Below the pieces are notes generated by a model. The model made no database searches and had not been told where the DNA came from. It saw nothing but the letters and a program-made list of their open reading frames with translations. Positions 45,648-54,902 of a stretch of DNA of 64,000 nucleotides are shown one piece after another (the stretch's first letter is position 1; each line of letters starts with the position of its first letter). A program made the position numbers and the translations under genes. This DNA comes from Asterias rubens (lineage: Eukaryota; Echinodermata; Asteroidea; Forcipulatida; Asteriidae): assembly GCF_902459465.1 (NCBI RefSeq), contig NC_047066.1:19781047-19845046 (forward strand), read 5' to 3'.

Positions 45648-46031
45648 TTAAAGGCAGTGGACACTATTGGTAATTACTCAAAATAACTATTAGCGTAAAA
45701 CCTCTCTTGGTGACGAGTAATGGGGAGAGGTTGATGGTATAAAACATTGTGAGAAATGGCTCACTCTGAAATGCCATAGTTTTCGAGAAAGAAGTAATTT
45801 TCCACGAATTTGATTTCGAGACCTCAAGTTTAGAACTTGAGGTCTCAAAATCAACTATCTAAATGCACACAACTTCGTGTGACAAGGGTGTTTTTTCTTT
45901 CATTATTATCTCGCAACTTCGACGACCGATTGATATCAAATTTTCACAGGTTTGAAATTTTATGCATGTTGAGATACACCAACTGTGAAGGCTAGTTTTT
46001 GACAATTGCCAATAGTGTCCACTGTCTTTAA
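45648..46031. mobile_element. TTAA-type MITE M1, full length
   Basis: It runs from TTAAAGGCAGTGGACAC to GTGTCCACTGTCTTTAA, inside a ccdc174 intron, 16 bases after the M3 fragment. Confidence 0.88.
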
Positions 46032-46114
46032 CATTTCAAGTTCCAATCAAAATTATTCAAAACTTTACCCTGTCAGTTTCCTTGTGGTTATTGGTTTTTT
46101 TTTTTTTTTTACAG

Positions 46115-46215
46115 AAAGCAAGTATCTGGACCAAGAAGAATGACGGAGTTCAGTCCCGAGCTGAGAAGGATAAAGTCCTTACAGCAGAAGAAGAAAATGC
46201 ATTGGATAAATCAAG
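46115..46215 (+). CDS. ccdc174: ccdc174 exon, SIW..RAEKD segment
   Basis: A long T tract ending TTTACAG precedes 33 codons plus two bases, with donor AAG|GTAAAT. The peptide starts KASIWTKKNDGVQSRAEK; vertebrate CCDC174 has the corresponding PSIWSKQNxGVxxRAEKD. The exon ends in phase 2, matching the next exon at 49209. It is intact with no lesion. Confidence 0.9.
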
Positions 46216-46284
46216 GTAAATAATGTAAGATGCATGTTTCACTCCCTAAAAAAGTTTTGAAGGTAGTGCATTTTGCTCCACCAG

Positions 46285-47125
46285 CCATGCTCCTAGTGGA
46301 TGATCCTTACAGACTTTGAAGGGGGTAACCCTGTTTCAGCCCTAGGAGTAGGTGGCTCCTAGTGGTTGACACCCATGCCTACATCCTTAGGGACTGTGAA
46401 GGGGGTAACCCTGTTTCAGCCCTAGGAGTAGGTGGCTCCTAGTGGATGATACCCATGCTTACATCCTTAGGGACTGTGAAGGGGGTAACCCTGTTTCAGC
46501 CCTAGGAGTAGGTGGCTCCTAGTGGATGATACCCATGCCTACATCCTTACAGACTGTGAAGGGGGTAACCCTGTTTCAGCCCTAGGAGTAGGTGGCTTCT
46601 AGTGGATGATACCCATGCCTACATCCTTAGGGACTGTGAAGGGGTAACCCTGTTTCAGCCCAAGGAGTAGGTGGCTTCTAGTGGATGATACCCATGCCTA
46701 CATCCTTAGGGACTGTGAAGGGGGTAACCCTGTTTCAGCCCCAGGAGTAGGTGGCTTCTAGTGGATGATACCCATGCCTACATCCTTAGGGACTGTGAAG
46801 GGGGTAACCCTGTTTCAGCCCCAGGAGTAGGTGGCTCCTAGTGGATGATACCCATGCCTACATCCTTAGGGACTGTGAAGGGGTAACCCTGTTTCAGCCC
46901 AAGGAGTAGGTGGCTTCTAGTGGATGATACCCATGCCTACATCCTTAGGGACTGTGAAGGGGTAACCCTGTTTCAGCCCTAGGAGTAGGTGGCTCCTAGT
47001 GGATGATACCCATGCCTACATCCTTACAGACTGTGAAGGGGGTAAGTCTGTTTCAGCCCTAGGAGTAGGTGGCTCCTAGTGGATGGTACCCATGCCTACA
47101 TCCTTATGGACTGTGAAGTGGGTTT
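46285..47125. repeat. 80-bp minisatellite, about 10.5 copies, in a ccdc174 intron
   Basis: GACTGTGAAGGGGGTAACCC recurs every 80 bases (46392, 46472 and onward), each unit continuing through CCTAGGAGTAGGTGGCTCC and TACCCATGCCTACATCC. A G4/G5 length change after TGTGAA varies between units. It starts about 70 bases after the exon donor. Confidence 0.95.
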
Positions 47126-47147
47126 CCTGTTTCAAAACAGCTAAAAC

Positions 47148-48128
47148 TTAAAGTCACCTGGAAAAATATTTTTTTTTCTCCAAACATAAGAGTATAATGT
47201 TGATAAACAATAACATATTTTTTTTAGTAATTGTTTGTCACGATTTATATGTTAAAAAAATAGATAAAGTTGTTTATGGGGTGACTCCGCCTACCCCTTT
47301 TGTGACGTCAATCGAGGCAGACCTTGCCTTGATCGAACATCGAACACATGTGGAAGTACATGCAAGTCCTAGTCGTGAGTTTGTACGTTTTGAAAAAAAG
47401 TTTTTTCTTGCATTTTTCCGGCAATGCCGACCAGGTGTATTGCTGCTAAATGCAGTAAAACAACTTTAAATGGGGTCAGTTTGCAAAGTGGTCGGTCCAT
47501 TGTCTTTTTTCAGCGCTGTGCAGCGAACACTTCGAACCGTCGTGCTTCGAATCCGGAAAACAATACACCACACATTTGACATGAAAAGAAAAGGTATTCT
47601 GAAACATGACACCATCCCAACAATTTTTCTTGCTAGTGGGACGTCGAAGAAGGTACCTGAAAGACGTGATGAACTTAAAGGAGCATTTGCCTGATGAGAA
47701 AACAATTTGGGTAATGTTTCAACTTTGAGGGCATGTTTTTAGCTTACACCAATCGTCAAGCGCCAAGCTATCTTGTGTTGGCACTGCATGCCATTGTCCG
47801 TGCAGGGTAATCCGAGTGGACTGTCCGCACAGCAGCCATAGTGCGTGCAGACATGGTTCGTGACCATAGTTCTGTACGTATGCATCATACCGATCAGGTA
47901 CCCAGTATACGAGGCCAGACTACACATTTTCTCTTCAACTATCGTGCCTCGATTGACGTCATGGACAGCGCCCTCTCGGGTCGGGCCTAACTCTTGAAAA
48001 ATAAAAGTAAAACAAATTTTTGGAACCTTAGTCAACTATTTGTTCATATTCTACTCATCAAAACACATATTTTGATTGTTGACAAAAGCTTTATTTTGAA
48101 TAAAAATACCACTTCCAGGTGACTTTAA
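47148..48128 (+). mobile_element. TIR-flanked DNA transposon relic with THAP domain
   Basis: The ends TTAAAGTCACCTGGAA (47148) and CTTCCAGGTGACTTTAA (to 48128) are inverted repeats. Internal blocks GTGACGTCAATCGAGGCAGA (47302) and CCTCGATTGACGTCATGG (47946) form a second inverted pair. A decayed THAP zinc-finger coding stretch lies between them. THAP domains are the DNA-binding part of P-element-type transposases, so a P-like or other THAP-bearing transposon is the likely origin. The catalytic region is missing. A further end fragment lies at 21614-21850. Confidence 0.7.
47424..47695 (+). pseudogene. Decayed THAP zinc-finger domain
   Basis: ATG at 47424 opens MPTRCIAAKCSKTTLNGVSL, the typical first strand of a C2CH THAP domain (M-P-x-x-C, then a second Cys). 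Further on, in other frames, are LCSEHFEPSCFESG (the C-x2-H part) and ILKHDTIPTIF, which matches the closing (V/I)PTIF motif. The segment between GVSL and CSEH, where the F-P and tryptophan motifs should be, is deleted or scrambled, and at least two frame changes are needed to read through. It lies inside the inverted-repeat element. Confidence 0.65.
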
Positions 48129-48204
48129 GAAAAGTTTGTTTTAACTATAATAGGGCCTATATTCCAGGTTTTGCATCGGAGATAAATAATATAATTTGTT
48201 TACA

Positions 48205-48360
48205 CCGATGTGTATGAAAGCACTGTATACTCAGTACTTTCCCGAGTTATACATGTGTCTGCTCTAGCAATGCAAAGGTCATGGGTTCAAATCCCACCTG
48301 AGTGATTTGCCTGTGATAGTTCTGATAAAACAGTGAGTATACAATGCCCAACACACATCT
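48205..48360 (+). mobile_element. tRNA-derived SINE, copy 3
   Basis: It has ACTGTATACTCAGTACTTTC, then CTGCTCTAGCAATGCAAAGG, B box ATGGGTTCAAATCCCACC and a mirrored AGTGAGTATACAATG, so the same body occurs on both sides of the head. It stops where the next MITE begins (TTAA at 48364). Confidence 0.65.
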
Positions 48361-48363
48361 GTG

Positions 48364-48752
48364 TTAAAGACTCTGGACACTATCGGGTATTGTCAAAGAC
48401 TAGTCTTCACATTTGGTGTATCTCAACATATGCATAAAGTAACAAACCTGTGAAAATTTGAGCTCAATCGGTCGTTGAAGTTGCGGGATATTAATGAAAG
48501 AAAATACACCCTTGTCGCACCATGGTCACACGAAGTTGTGTGCTTTGAGATGCATGATTTTGAGACGTCCAATTCTAAATCTGAGGTCTCAAAATCAAAT
48601 TCGTGGAAAATTACTTCTTTCTCCAAAACTGCGTCACTTCAGAGGGAGCTGTTTCTCACAATATTTTATACTATCAACCTCTCCCCATTACTCGTAATCA
48701 AGAAAGGTTTTATGATAATAATTATTTTGAGTAATTACCAAACTGCCTTTAA
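48364..48752. mobile_element. TTAA-type MITE M1; shares its right TTAA with the next element
   Basis: It runs from TTAAAGACTCTGGACAC to AACTGCCTTTAA (48749-48752). The right end has lost GTGTCC. Its terminal TTAA is also the first four bases of the element at 48749. Confidence 0.8.
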
Positions 48753-49132
48753 AGGAACGTTACAGAAATGGTAAGAAACAAATATCGTGAAGATCACAGA
48801 TTTACATAAAACTTACACGGTCTAATGATGATGATAGTAGAAAACATCCCTTGAAATATTTCTGTCTGAAATGTCATATTTGATGAGAAATAAATATTCT
48901 AACTTTGCGTTTGGAGTTTATCGCTCAGTGAGCGTTTAATTCATTTTAATTTTGGCATCGATGCAATGCAAAATTTGTAATCGGTTTTTCACTATTCTCT
49001 CGTGACCCAGATGGCCGATTGATCTCAAACTTCTACAGGTTTGTCAGTTTATGTATTGATGGTGGATTACATAAAGTGCTTACACTGCCAGCAACTGTTC
49101 TGTTAGCAAAAACCAATTCTGTAATGTTCCTT
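48749..49132. mobile_element. TTAA-type MITE M5
   Basis: TTAAAGGAACGTTACAGAA at the left pairs with TTCTGTAATGTTCCTT at the right. About 380 bases. The right TTAA is mutated. It abuts the M1 copy on the left with a shared TTAA and ends 77 bases before a ccdc174 exon. Confidence 0.75.
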
Positions 49133-49208
49133 CCCAAAAGAAGTAAATACCAGGTAACGATAGTATGTTTTAGTGTTTCAAGACTTGATTTTTTTGTTGT
49201 GTTTTCAG

Positions 49209-49273
49209 GGCAGCCTTAGAGGCCAAGTTAAAGCTCTAGGAGGAGATGTCAAAAGGAGCCATTCTGACAGCAG
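49209..49273 (+). CDS. ccdc174: ccdc174 exon with an in-frame TAG
   Basis: The acceptor TTTTCAG and donor CAG|GTAAAG bound 65 bases. Continuing phase 2 from the previous exon gives RAALEAKLKL, then TAG (49237-49239), then EEMSKGAILTA. Vertebrate CCDC174 has KLYEKMTKG at this point, so the stop falls on the conserved tyrosine: a single base change from TAC to TAG would explain it. The frame must be the correct one, because it links both neighbouring exons and both sides of the stop align. Either this copy is a null allele or pseudogene, or the base is an assembly error. Confidence 0.82.
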
Positions 49274-49395
49274 GTAAAGAGTTGTGCCCTTACGCTTATT
49301 TTCCTAAAGGGTTAAACAGAACCTGTGACTGTTTTTTTTAACCATCAACTTTCTCTACTGATTCCAAGCAGACCTACACATGTATGAGCCCATCT

Positions 49396-49612
49396 TTAAA
49401 GGAACACGTTGCCTTGGATCAGGCCAGTTGGCCATTTATGGGAATCAAATTTTTGACTCCCTTAATTAGGTTGCTGACCGTGTTTTAGTCCACGGCATAC
49501 AAGGAAAACACTTTCGAGGCATGTTTGTGTGGATCATTATATTCAACTTTTAAAATATCTTTCTAATCAAATGCATTTCATTGTCCGATCCAAGGTCAAC
49601 GTTTTCCTTTAA
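49396..49612. mobile_element. TTAA-type MITE M4, first of a three-element chain
   Basis: Ends TTAAAGGAACACGTTGCC and GTCAACGTTTTCCTTTAA. The internal inverted block GGCCAGTTGGCCATTTATGG is related to the fold-back element at 26030. The last TTAA (49609-49612) is the first TTAA of the next element. Confidence 0.78.
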
Positions 49613-50096
49613 AGCCATTGGACCCTTTCGGTAAACAGTATTGCCCAAGGCCCACACTTCGTGTATCACAACTTCTATATCAAATAACAAACCGGCACGT
49701 TAATCCGGAGGTCGTTGGTTCGAATCCCACTCTAGTCAATTCTTTGTTCAACCCCAAAAATCATTTACAAATTTACCCAGTCAGTTTCCCTTGTGGTTAA
49801 ATAACAAACCTGTGAAAATTTAGGCTCAATCGGTCATCGGAGTCGGGAGAAAATAACGGGAAAACCCACCCTTGTATCCGCGCGTTTCGCCGTGTCAGAC
49901 ATGTGTTTAAAATAAATCCGTAATTCTCGCTATCGAGAATTGATATTGTTTTTACTTTTTTCTCAAAAATTAAAGCATTTCATGGAAGAATATTTCAAGA
50001 GAAGTCTTTTACCACTACCTTCTGTAAACCCTGTAAGTTATTTGTAAATCTGTTAACTTTTTTTGTTTCATTACCGAAAGGGTCCAATGGCTTTAA
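49609..50096. mobile_element. TTAA-type MITE M2, second of the chain
   Basis: Ends TTAAAGCCATTGGACCC and GGGTCCAATGGCTTTAA. Near 49690-49740 it contains a B-box stretch (TTGGTTCGAATCCCACTC) from an inserted SINE fragment. The final TTAA (50093-50096) is shared with the next element. Confidence 0.8.
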
Positions 50097-51604
50097 AGGA
50101 TTTGGGTACCTTTTCAAAATGTCCATAGATTTACATTAAACTTACAGGGTTTGAAGATAATGATAGTGGAAAGCTTCCCTTCAAATATTACTTACTGAGG
50201 TGCTGTAGTTTTTGAGAAATGAGTAAAACAATGTCATGAAAATACGTTTGTAAATGATTAAAATAATTTTCGTCTCATGAGACGAAAATTATTTTCATGA
50301 CATTGTTTTACTTAATTCTCAAAAACAACAGCACTTCAGCACGTAATATTTTCAGGGAAGCTTTATACTATCATCATCTTCAAACTGTATAAGTTTAGTG
50401 TAAATCTGTGGACATTGTGTTTTTTGTCCTACAAGAGTAACATATAGTCTAGACCAGATTTAAAAAAAAACTTCGAGCGGCATTTTTGAGTAAAAGTTGG
50501 TAACATACCTGATTTAACTAAGTATCATGATTTTGTCCATATGTTAACTTACTATTTTCATTTTTGGGGGGGTTTAAGACTTTTCTTGAAGTTGGTTTTA
50601 AAAGTTTAAACTCTTGTTGTTCTTCCCAAATAAAATATTGCTGGAAAAGCAAAGTAAGAGTCTGGTGTACTTGGCCAAAATTGAAACAGTCTTTTGACTT
50701 AAGCTTTTTTGTTTAGCAAAACAATTTGCCTCAGTTTGTACTCCAAACTATGATTGCTAATATCGAAGATACGCACACCTTTCATGAATGATTCATTGCT
50801 GGGAACCGTCCTAGCTGACACACAAAAATAAAGTAGGAGTCTATACTTGTGGATTGAGCGGTAATAATGAATAAAGAGATATTTGTTTTTTCCTTGTTCT
50901 TCACAGCCAGCTGAAAAGAGAGGGGTGGATTGTTTTATCAATGGAGGGGATACATATGTTGTTGTCCTTTGTTTCGAATCTTACTATCGTCTTCTTGTGT
51001 ACAATTTGTCCGTGTGTGTTCAAACGCGACTAACAATGCGTTATACTGCCAACAAACAAACAAACTGGAATTTATTTTTTCAATTGTTAGCCTACAACAG
51101 TTAGATTGGTTCGTCAACTGTGGAGAATACTTTCTAAAACGGGGGAGGATTGTAATCGAAAAATGAGTTACTTTAAAATCCTCTAAAATCAAATTTTTTG
51201 ACTGGTAAGATAATTTCAAGCCATGAGTGTGAACACTAAAAGCTAACCTATGCAATTTGGTTGTAGATCTATCCAGTACAATCAAAAGTTTGTTACGGAT
51301 ACCTGACCTGCACCTGGTTACCTGCCCTGTGTGGTATCCTGACAACATTAATATGGAACCACAGCAGAACCTGACTATTTTTCACGTGAAAAGTCCGTCA
51401 TCTGCTAGGTTTTCTGTATTGTTTTAAATTTGATTTTTCAGGGTGAAGGACCAAAAATTAGCCTAGGTAGCCACCATTTTCGGATTCAGCACCCCCAAAT
51501 TAGTTAAATCAGGTATGTTACCAACTTTTTCTAAAAAATGACGCTCACTTCCTTAACTATATAGCCCTTTTTGGGAATCTGGTCTAGACTAATAGACCCT
51601 TTAA
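50093..51604. mobile_element. MITE M3, third of the chain, split by a nested transposon
   Basis: The left part (50093-50445) starts TTAAAGGATTTGGG and has a central palindrome AATTTTCGTCTCATGAGACG. The right end TAATAGACCCTTTAA is at 51591-51604, beyond an 1,145-base insertion. Removing the insertion restores the M3 ending seen at 57140-57172 (CCTACAAAAAGTACATAGACCC). Confidence 0.75.
50446..51590. mobile_element. Nested 1.1-kb DNA transposon with ~70-bp inverted ends
   Basis: AGTCTAGACCAGATT...GTTGGTAACATACCTGATTTAAC at 50446 is inverted at GTTAAATCAGGTATGTTACCAAC...GGAATCTGGTCTAGACT (to 51590). TA-rich bases (ATAT / AATA) flank both ends, compatible with a TA target. No transposase is recognised inside; a minus-strand open frame at 50938-51348 has no known domain. 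It is probably non-autonomous. Confidence 0.75.
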
Positions 51605-51647
51605 AGGATTAAAAATAGAACACTGTAACCAAGTCTTTATTTATTTT

Positions 51648-51770
51648 GGTTTACACCAGCGGGACTTGAACCTGTGACCTCTGAATTAACTTCCCGTCTT
51701 GGTTCAGGGCAAGCTTTTGTATAGCAACCTCCAGTTGAGCAAACTCCCGTACCATTGTGCCATGCACTCT
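51648..51770 (-). mobile_element. tRNA-derived SINE remnant
   Basis: The minus strand has CATGGCACAATGGTACGGGA (A-box region) and GAGGTCACAGGTTCAAGTCCC (B box) about 80 bases apart, followed by GCTGGTGTAAACC. The body is missing. Confidence 0.55.
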
Positions 51771-52216
51771 CATTGAATGTTGGGCCATTCTGGACTGAAA
51801 TTTTTGCCAAAGGACACTAAAAATGGAAACAAGGTCGTCGGAATGGGTTTTTTTTACTTGGTGTTTATCTTGGTGTCTGGAGCATTAACAATCGTTTTAT
51901 CCAGAGGATTTTTGTAAAATTAGTAAATACAAAACTAAGTATCATGATTTGTTTTTCTTTTTTCAAATCGGTTGTATTTGCGCTTATTGACTCGCAATTC
52001 CCGAGTATCGACCCGAACCCTGCATCTCTTACTAACTATGCAAACACTTGCCCTGAAACATTTGATGTAGCAACTGTCTCAATTGTCATAGAACTTTCAA
52101 TTTAAGAAAACACCTTGTGGCTAAGCATGTCATTGTACCAGACATTGTTCAAATCTAACTTTCAAATGGCTGATCACTAATACTGAAGTCATCTTGTCAC
52201 ATTCCGTCTTACCCAG

Positions 52217-52384
52217 GGGACGATGTTGCAGATCACTTCCTGGTGGACTATGAGAAGAAGGCCATCAGTGACATGAAGGAGAAGAGAAGACTCGAGGAGG
52301 AGGAAGAGGAGGCAGCAAGGGCGGGGCCAGAGTATGAGATGGGGCTACGGATGTACCTGGCCCAGTCGACCCTCAAGACCAATG
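52217..52384 (+). CDS. ccdc174: ccdc174 exon, LVDYEKK segment, with frame-breaking G loss
   Basis: The acceptor CTTACCCAG opens GDDVADHFLVDYEKKA, which aligns with the DMYLVDF region of vertebrate CCDC174, followed by a charged helix (MKEKRRLEEEEEEAARAG). The run ATGGGG at 52339-52344 has four Gs, but every downstream repeat copy of this segment has five. With five, the frame continues GATDVPGPVDPQDQ then TG|, matching the P-Q-D-P-x-x-E-W that precedes DYVDSLGRS in vertebrates; with four, it runs into an unrelated frame and stops in the next exon. The donor is AATG|GTAAGG. A homopolymer assembly error is the simplest alternative to a real deletion. Confidence 0.82.
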
Positions 52385-53915
52385 GTAAGGAAATTCATCT
52401 AGAGGGGGGGGGGGGGGGGGGGGGGGGTGGGGGAGGTGAAAAGAGGAGGCAGCAAGGGCGGGGCCAGAGTATGAGATGGGGGCCACGGATGTACCTGGCC
52501 CTGTCAACCCTCTAGATCAATGGTAAGGAAGTCATCCAGGGAGGGGAAGGGGGAAAACAGGAGGCAGCAAGGGCGGGGCTGGAGTATGAGATGGGGGCCT
52601 CAGATGTACCTGGCCCTGTCAATCCTCTAGACCAATGGTAAGGAAGTCATCCAGGGAGGGGGAGGGGGAAAACAGGAGGCAGAAAGGGCGGGGCTGGAGT
52701 ATGAGATGGGGGCCACGGATGTACCTGGCCCTGTCAATCCTCTAGACCAATGGTAAGGAAATCATCCAGGGAGGGGGAGGGGAAAACAGGAGGCAGAAAG
52801 GGCGGGGCTGGAGTATGAGATTGGGGCCACGGATGTATGTGGCCCTGTCAATCCTCTAGACCAATGGTAAGGAAGTCATCCATGGAGGGGGAGGGGGAAA
52901 ACAGGAGGCAGTAAGGGCGGGGCTGGAGTATGAGATGGGGGCCACTGATGTACCTGGCCCTGTCAACCCTCTAGACCAATGGTAAGGAAGTCATCACGGG
53001 AGGGTGAGGGGGAAAACAGGAGGCAGAAAGGGCGGGGCTGGAGTATGAGATGGGGGCCACGGATGTACCTGGCCCTGTCAACCCTCTAGATCAATGGTGA
53101 GGAAGTCATCCAGGGAGGGGGAGGGGGAAAACAGGAGGCAGAAAGGGCGGGGCTGGAGTATGAGATGGGGGCCTCAGATGTACCTGGCCCTGTCAATCCT
53201 CTAGACCAATGGTAAGGAAGTCATCCAGGGAGGGGGAGGGGGAAAACAGGAGGCAGAAAGGGCGGGCTGGAGTATGAGATGGGGGCCACGGATGTACCTG
53301 GCCCTGTCAATCCTCTAGACCAATGGTAAGGAAGTCATCCAGGGAGGGGGAGGGGGAAAACAGGATGCAGAAAGGGCGGGGCTGGAGTATGAGATGGGGG
53401 CCACGGATGTACCTGGCCCTGTCAATCCTCTAGACCAATGGTAAGGAAGTCATCCAGGGAGGGGGAGGGGGAAAACAGGAGGCAGAAAGGGCGGGGCTGG
53501 AGTATGAGATTGGGGCCACGGATGTATGTGGCCCTGTCAATCCTCTAGACCAATGGTAAGGAAGTCATCCAGGGAGGGGGAGGGGGAAAACAGGAGGCAG
53601 TAAGGGCGGGGCTAGAGTATGAGATGGGGGCCACTGATGTACCTGGCCCTGTCAACCCTCTAGACCAATGGTAAGGAAGTCATCACGGGAGGGGGAGGGG
53701 GAAAACAGGAGGCAGAAAGGGCGGGGCTGGAGTATGAGATGGGGGCCACGGATGTACCTGGCCCTGTCAACCCTCTAGATCAATGGTAAGGAAGTCGTCC
53801 AGGGAGGGGAAGGGGGAAAACAGGAGGCAGAAAGGGCGGGGCTGGAGTATGAGATGGGGGCCTCAGATGTACCTGGCCCTGTCAATCCTCTAGACCAATG
53901 GTGAGGAAATCATTC
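52385..53915 (+). repeat. 115-bp minisatellite made of exon tail plus splice donor, ~13 copies
   Basis: Each unit contains GGCAGCAAGGGCGGGGC through CCTGGCCCTGTCAACCCTC and CAATG|GTAAGGAA, i.e. the last ~76 bases of the preceding exon, its 5' splice site, and ~39 bases of intron (GTCATCCAGGGAGGGGGAGG, GGAAAACAGGAGGCAG). A poly-G tract of about 23 bases at 52405-52427 follows the first donor. Marker variants (TATGTGGCCC, ATCACGGGAGG, CCTCAGATG) recur at about 690 bases, six units, so part of the array was itself duplicated as a block. The units keep an open frame equivalent to the exon, with CAAGAC changed to CTAGA(C/T). Confidence 0.95.
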
Positions 53916-54058
53916 GAGGGGAAAATCGAGCTAAAAATCCCATCTCATTTGCTGCTTATTTTTGCTTTGTAGAAAATGTTTAGGTGCTTTGTCCACTTAA
54001 AGGCAGTATTTGTACTTTCGGCAATCCTCAGCTGGTCATAAACACTGGTCATTATCAA

Positions 54059-54661
54059 CCATTCATAAATACCCCAGACAGTTTCTCTACTCCTATTGGT
54101 GGAGAGTGCGTCTCGTGGGGGTGTTTAAACGGTTGATAAAGACACAGCTGAAGCTGTTTAAGACTGGCTGGCTTCCGCATGTCGGGCGCGCGCGCGCCAG
54201 ATTATCACGCGGAACGTAAATCATAGCTATACAGCGCGTAATATATGTAAGCGCGCGCGTAATCTTTTTATAAGCACGCGCGCGTACACACAACCCACGC
54301 GCATCAAACAGATTCTTCACAAAGTTTTTGAAAAAAATATTTCAAACCTCGAATTTTCAATTGTCAAAGTGTCTATAATTGTATTTTGTTTAAAGTTTTT
54401 TAACAAAAGGGCAATATGAATGGGAATAAAAGAATAGTGACTCGTTCTTAAACGTCCGTTAAAAACCTTGCAGGGTCGTTGCCGTGCGATAAAGGCCCTC
54501 GCTTTCGGCTCGGGCCTTTATCACATGGCAACGACCCTGCCGGTTTAAACCGGCCGTTTAATAACTCGTCGCTACACTTTTATTCCCTTATTTAAACACC
54601 CCGCACGTGACGCGCTCTCCACCAATAGGAGTAGAGAAACTGTCCAGAGTATTTATGAATC
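54059..54661. mobile_element. Inverted-repeat element (~600 bp) with long internal hairpin
   Basis: CATTCATAAATACCCCAGAC...CTCCTATTGGTGGAGAGTGC at the left is inverted at CGCTCTCCACCAATAGGAG...GAGTATTTATGAATC at the right. Inside, GGGTCGTTGCCGTGCGATAAAGGCCC (first 20 bases: GGGTCGTTGCCGTGCGATAA) and its complement form a hairpin around 54475-54540, and GCGCGCGC tracts occur near 54186-54290. The same terminal block occurs at 62850-63245. Confidence 0.75.
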
Positions 54662-54670
54662 TACATTTGA

Positions 54671-54808
<138 letters not shown>

Positions 54809-54902
54809 TAAGTCCAGATTATCACCAGATATAAATGATTGGTCTCCGCGCTCGCTATTTGATTCATAGTTTGTAAAAGCACACAATTTGTGTAACATTT
54901 TG

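Noticed and set aside
48423-48774. Open frames on both strands inside M1 elements (also at 18129, 24565, 59300, 61247)
   Set aside because: They are translations of the M1 inverted repeats and recur wherever M1 is present.
52243-52515. A 90-codon protein running from the ccdc174 exon into the poly-G tract
   Set aside because: It reads through the AATG|GTAAGG donor and a 20+ base G run; the true frame leaves at the donor.
53500-53915. Extra coding exons in the 115-bp array
   Set aside because: The units resemble an exon tail, but lack a strong polypyrimidine tract; treated as a repeat with possible cryptic splicing instead.
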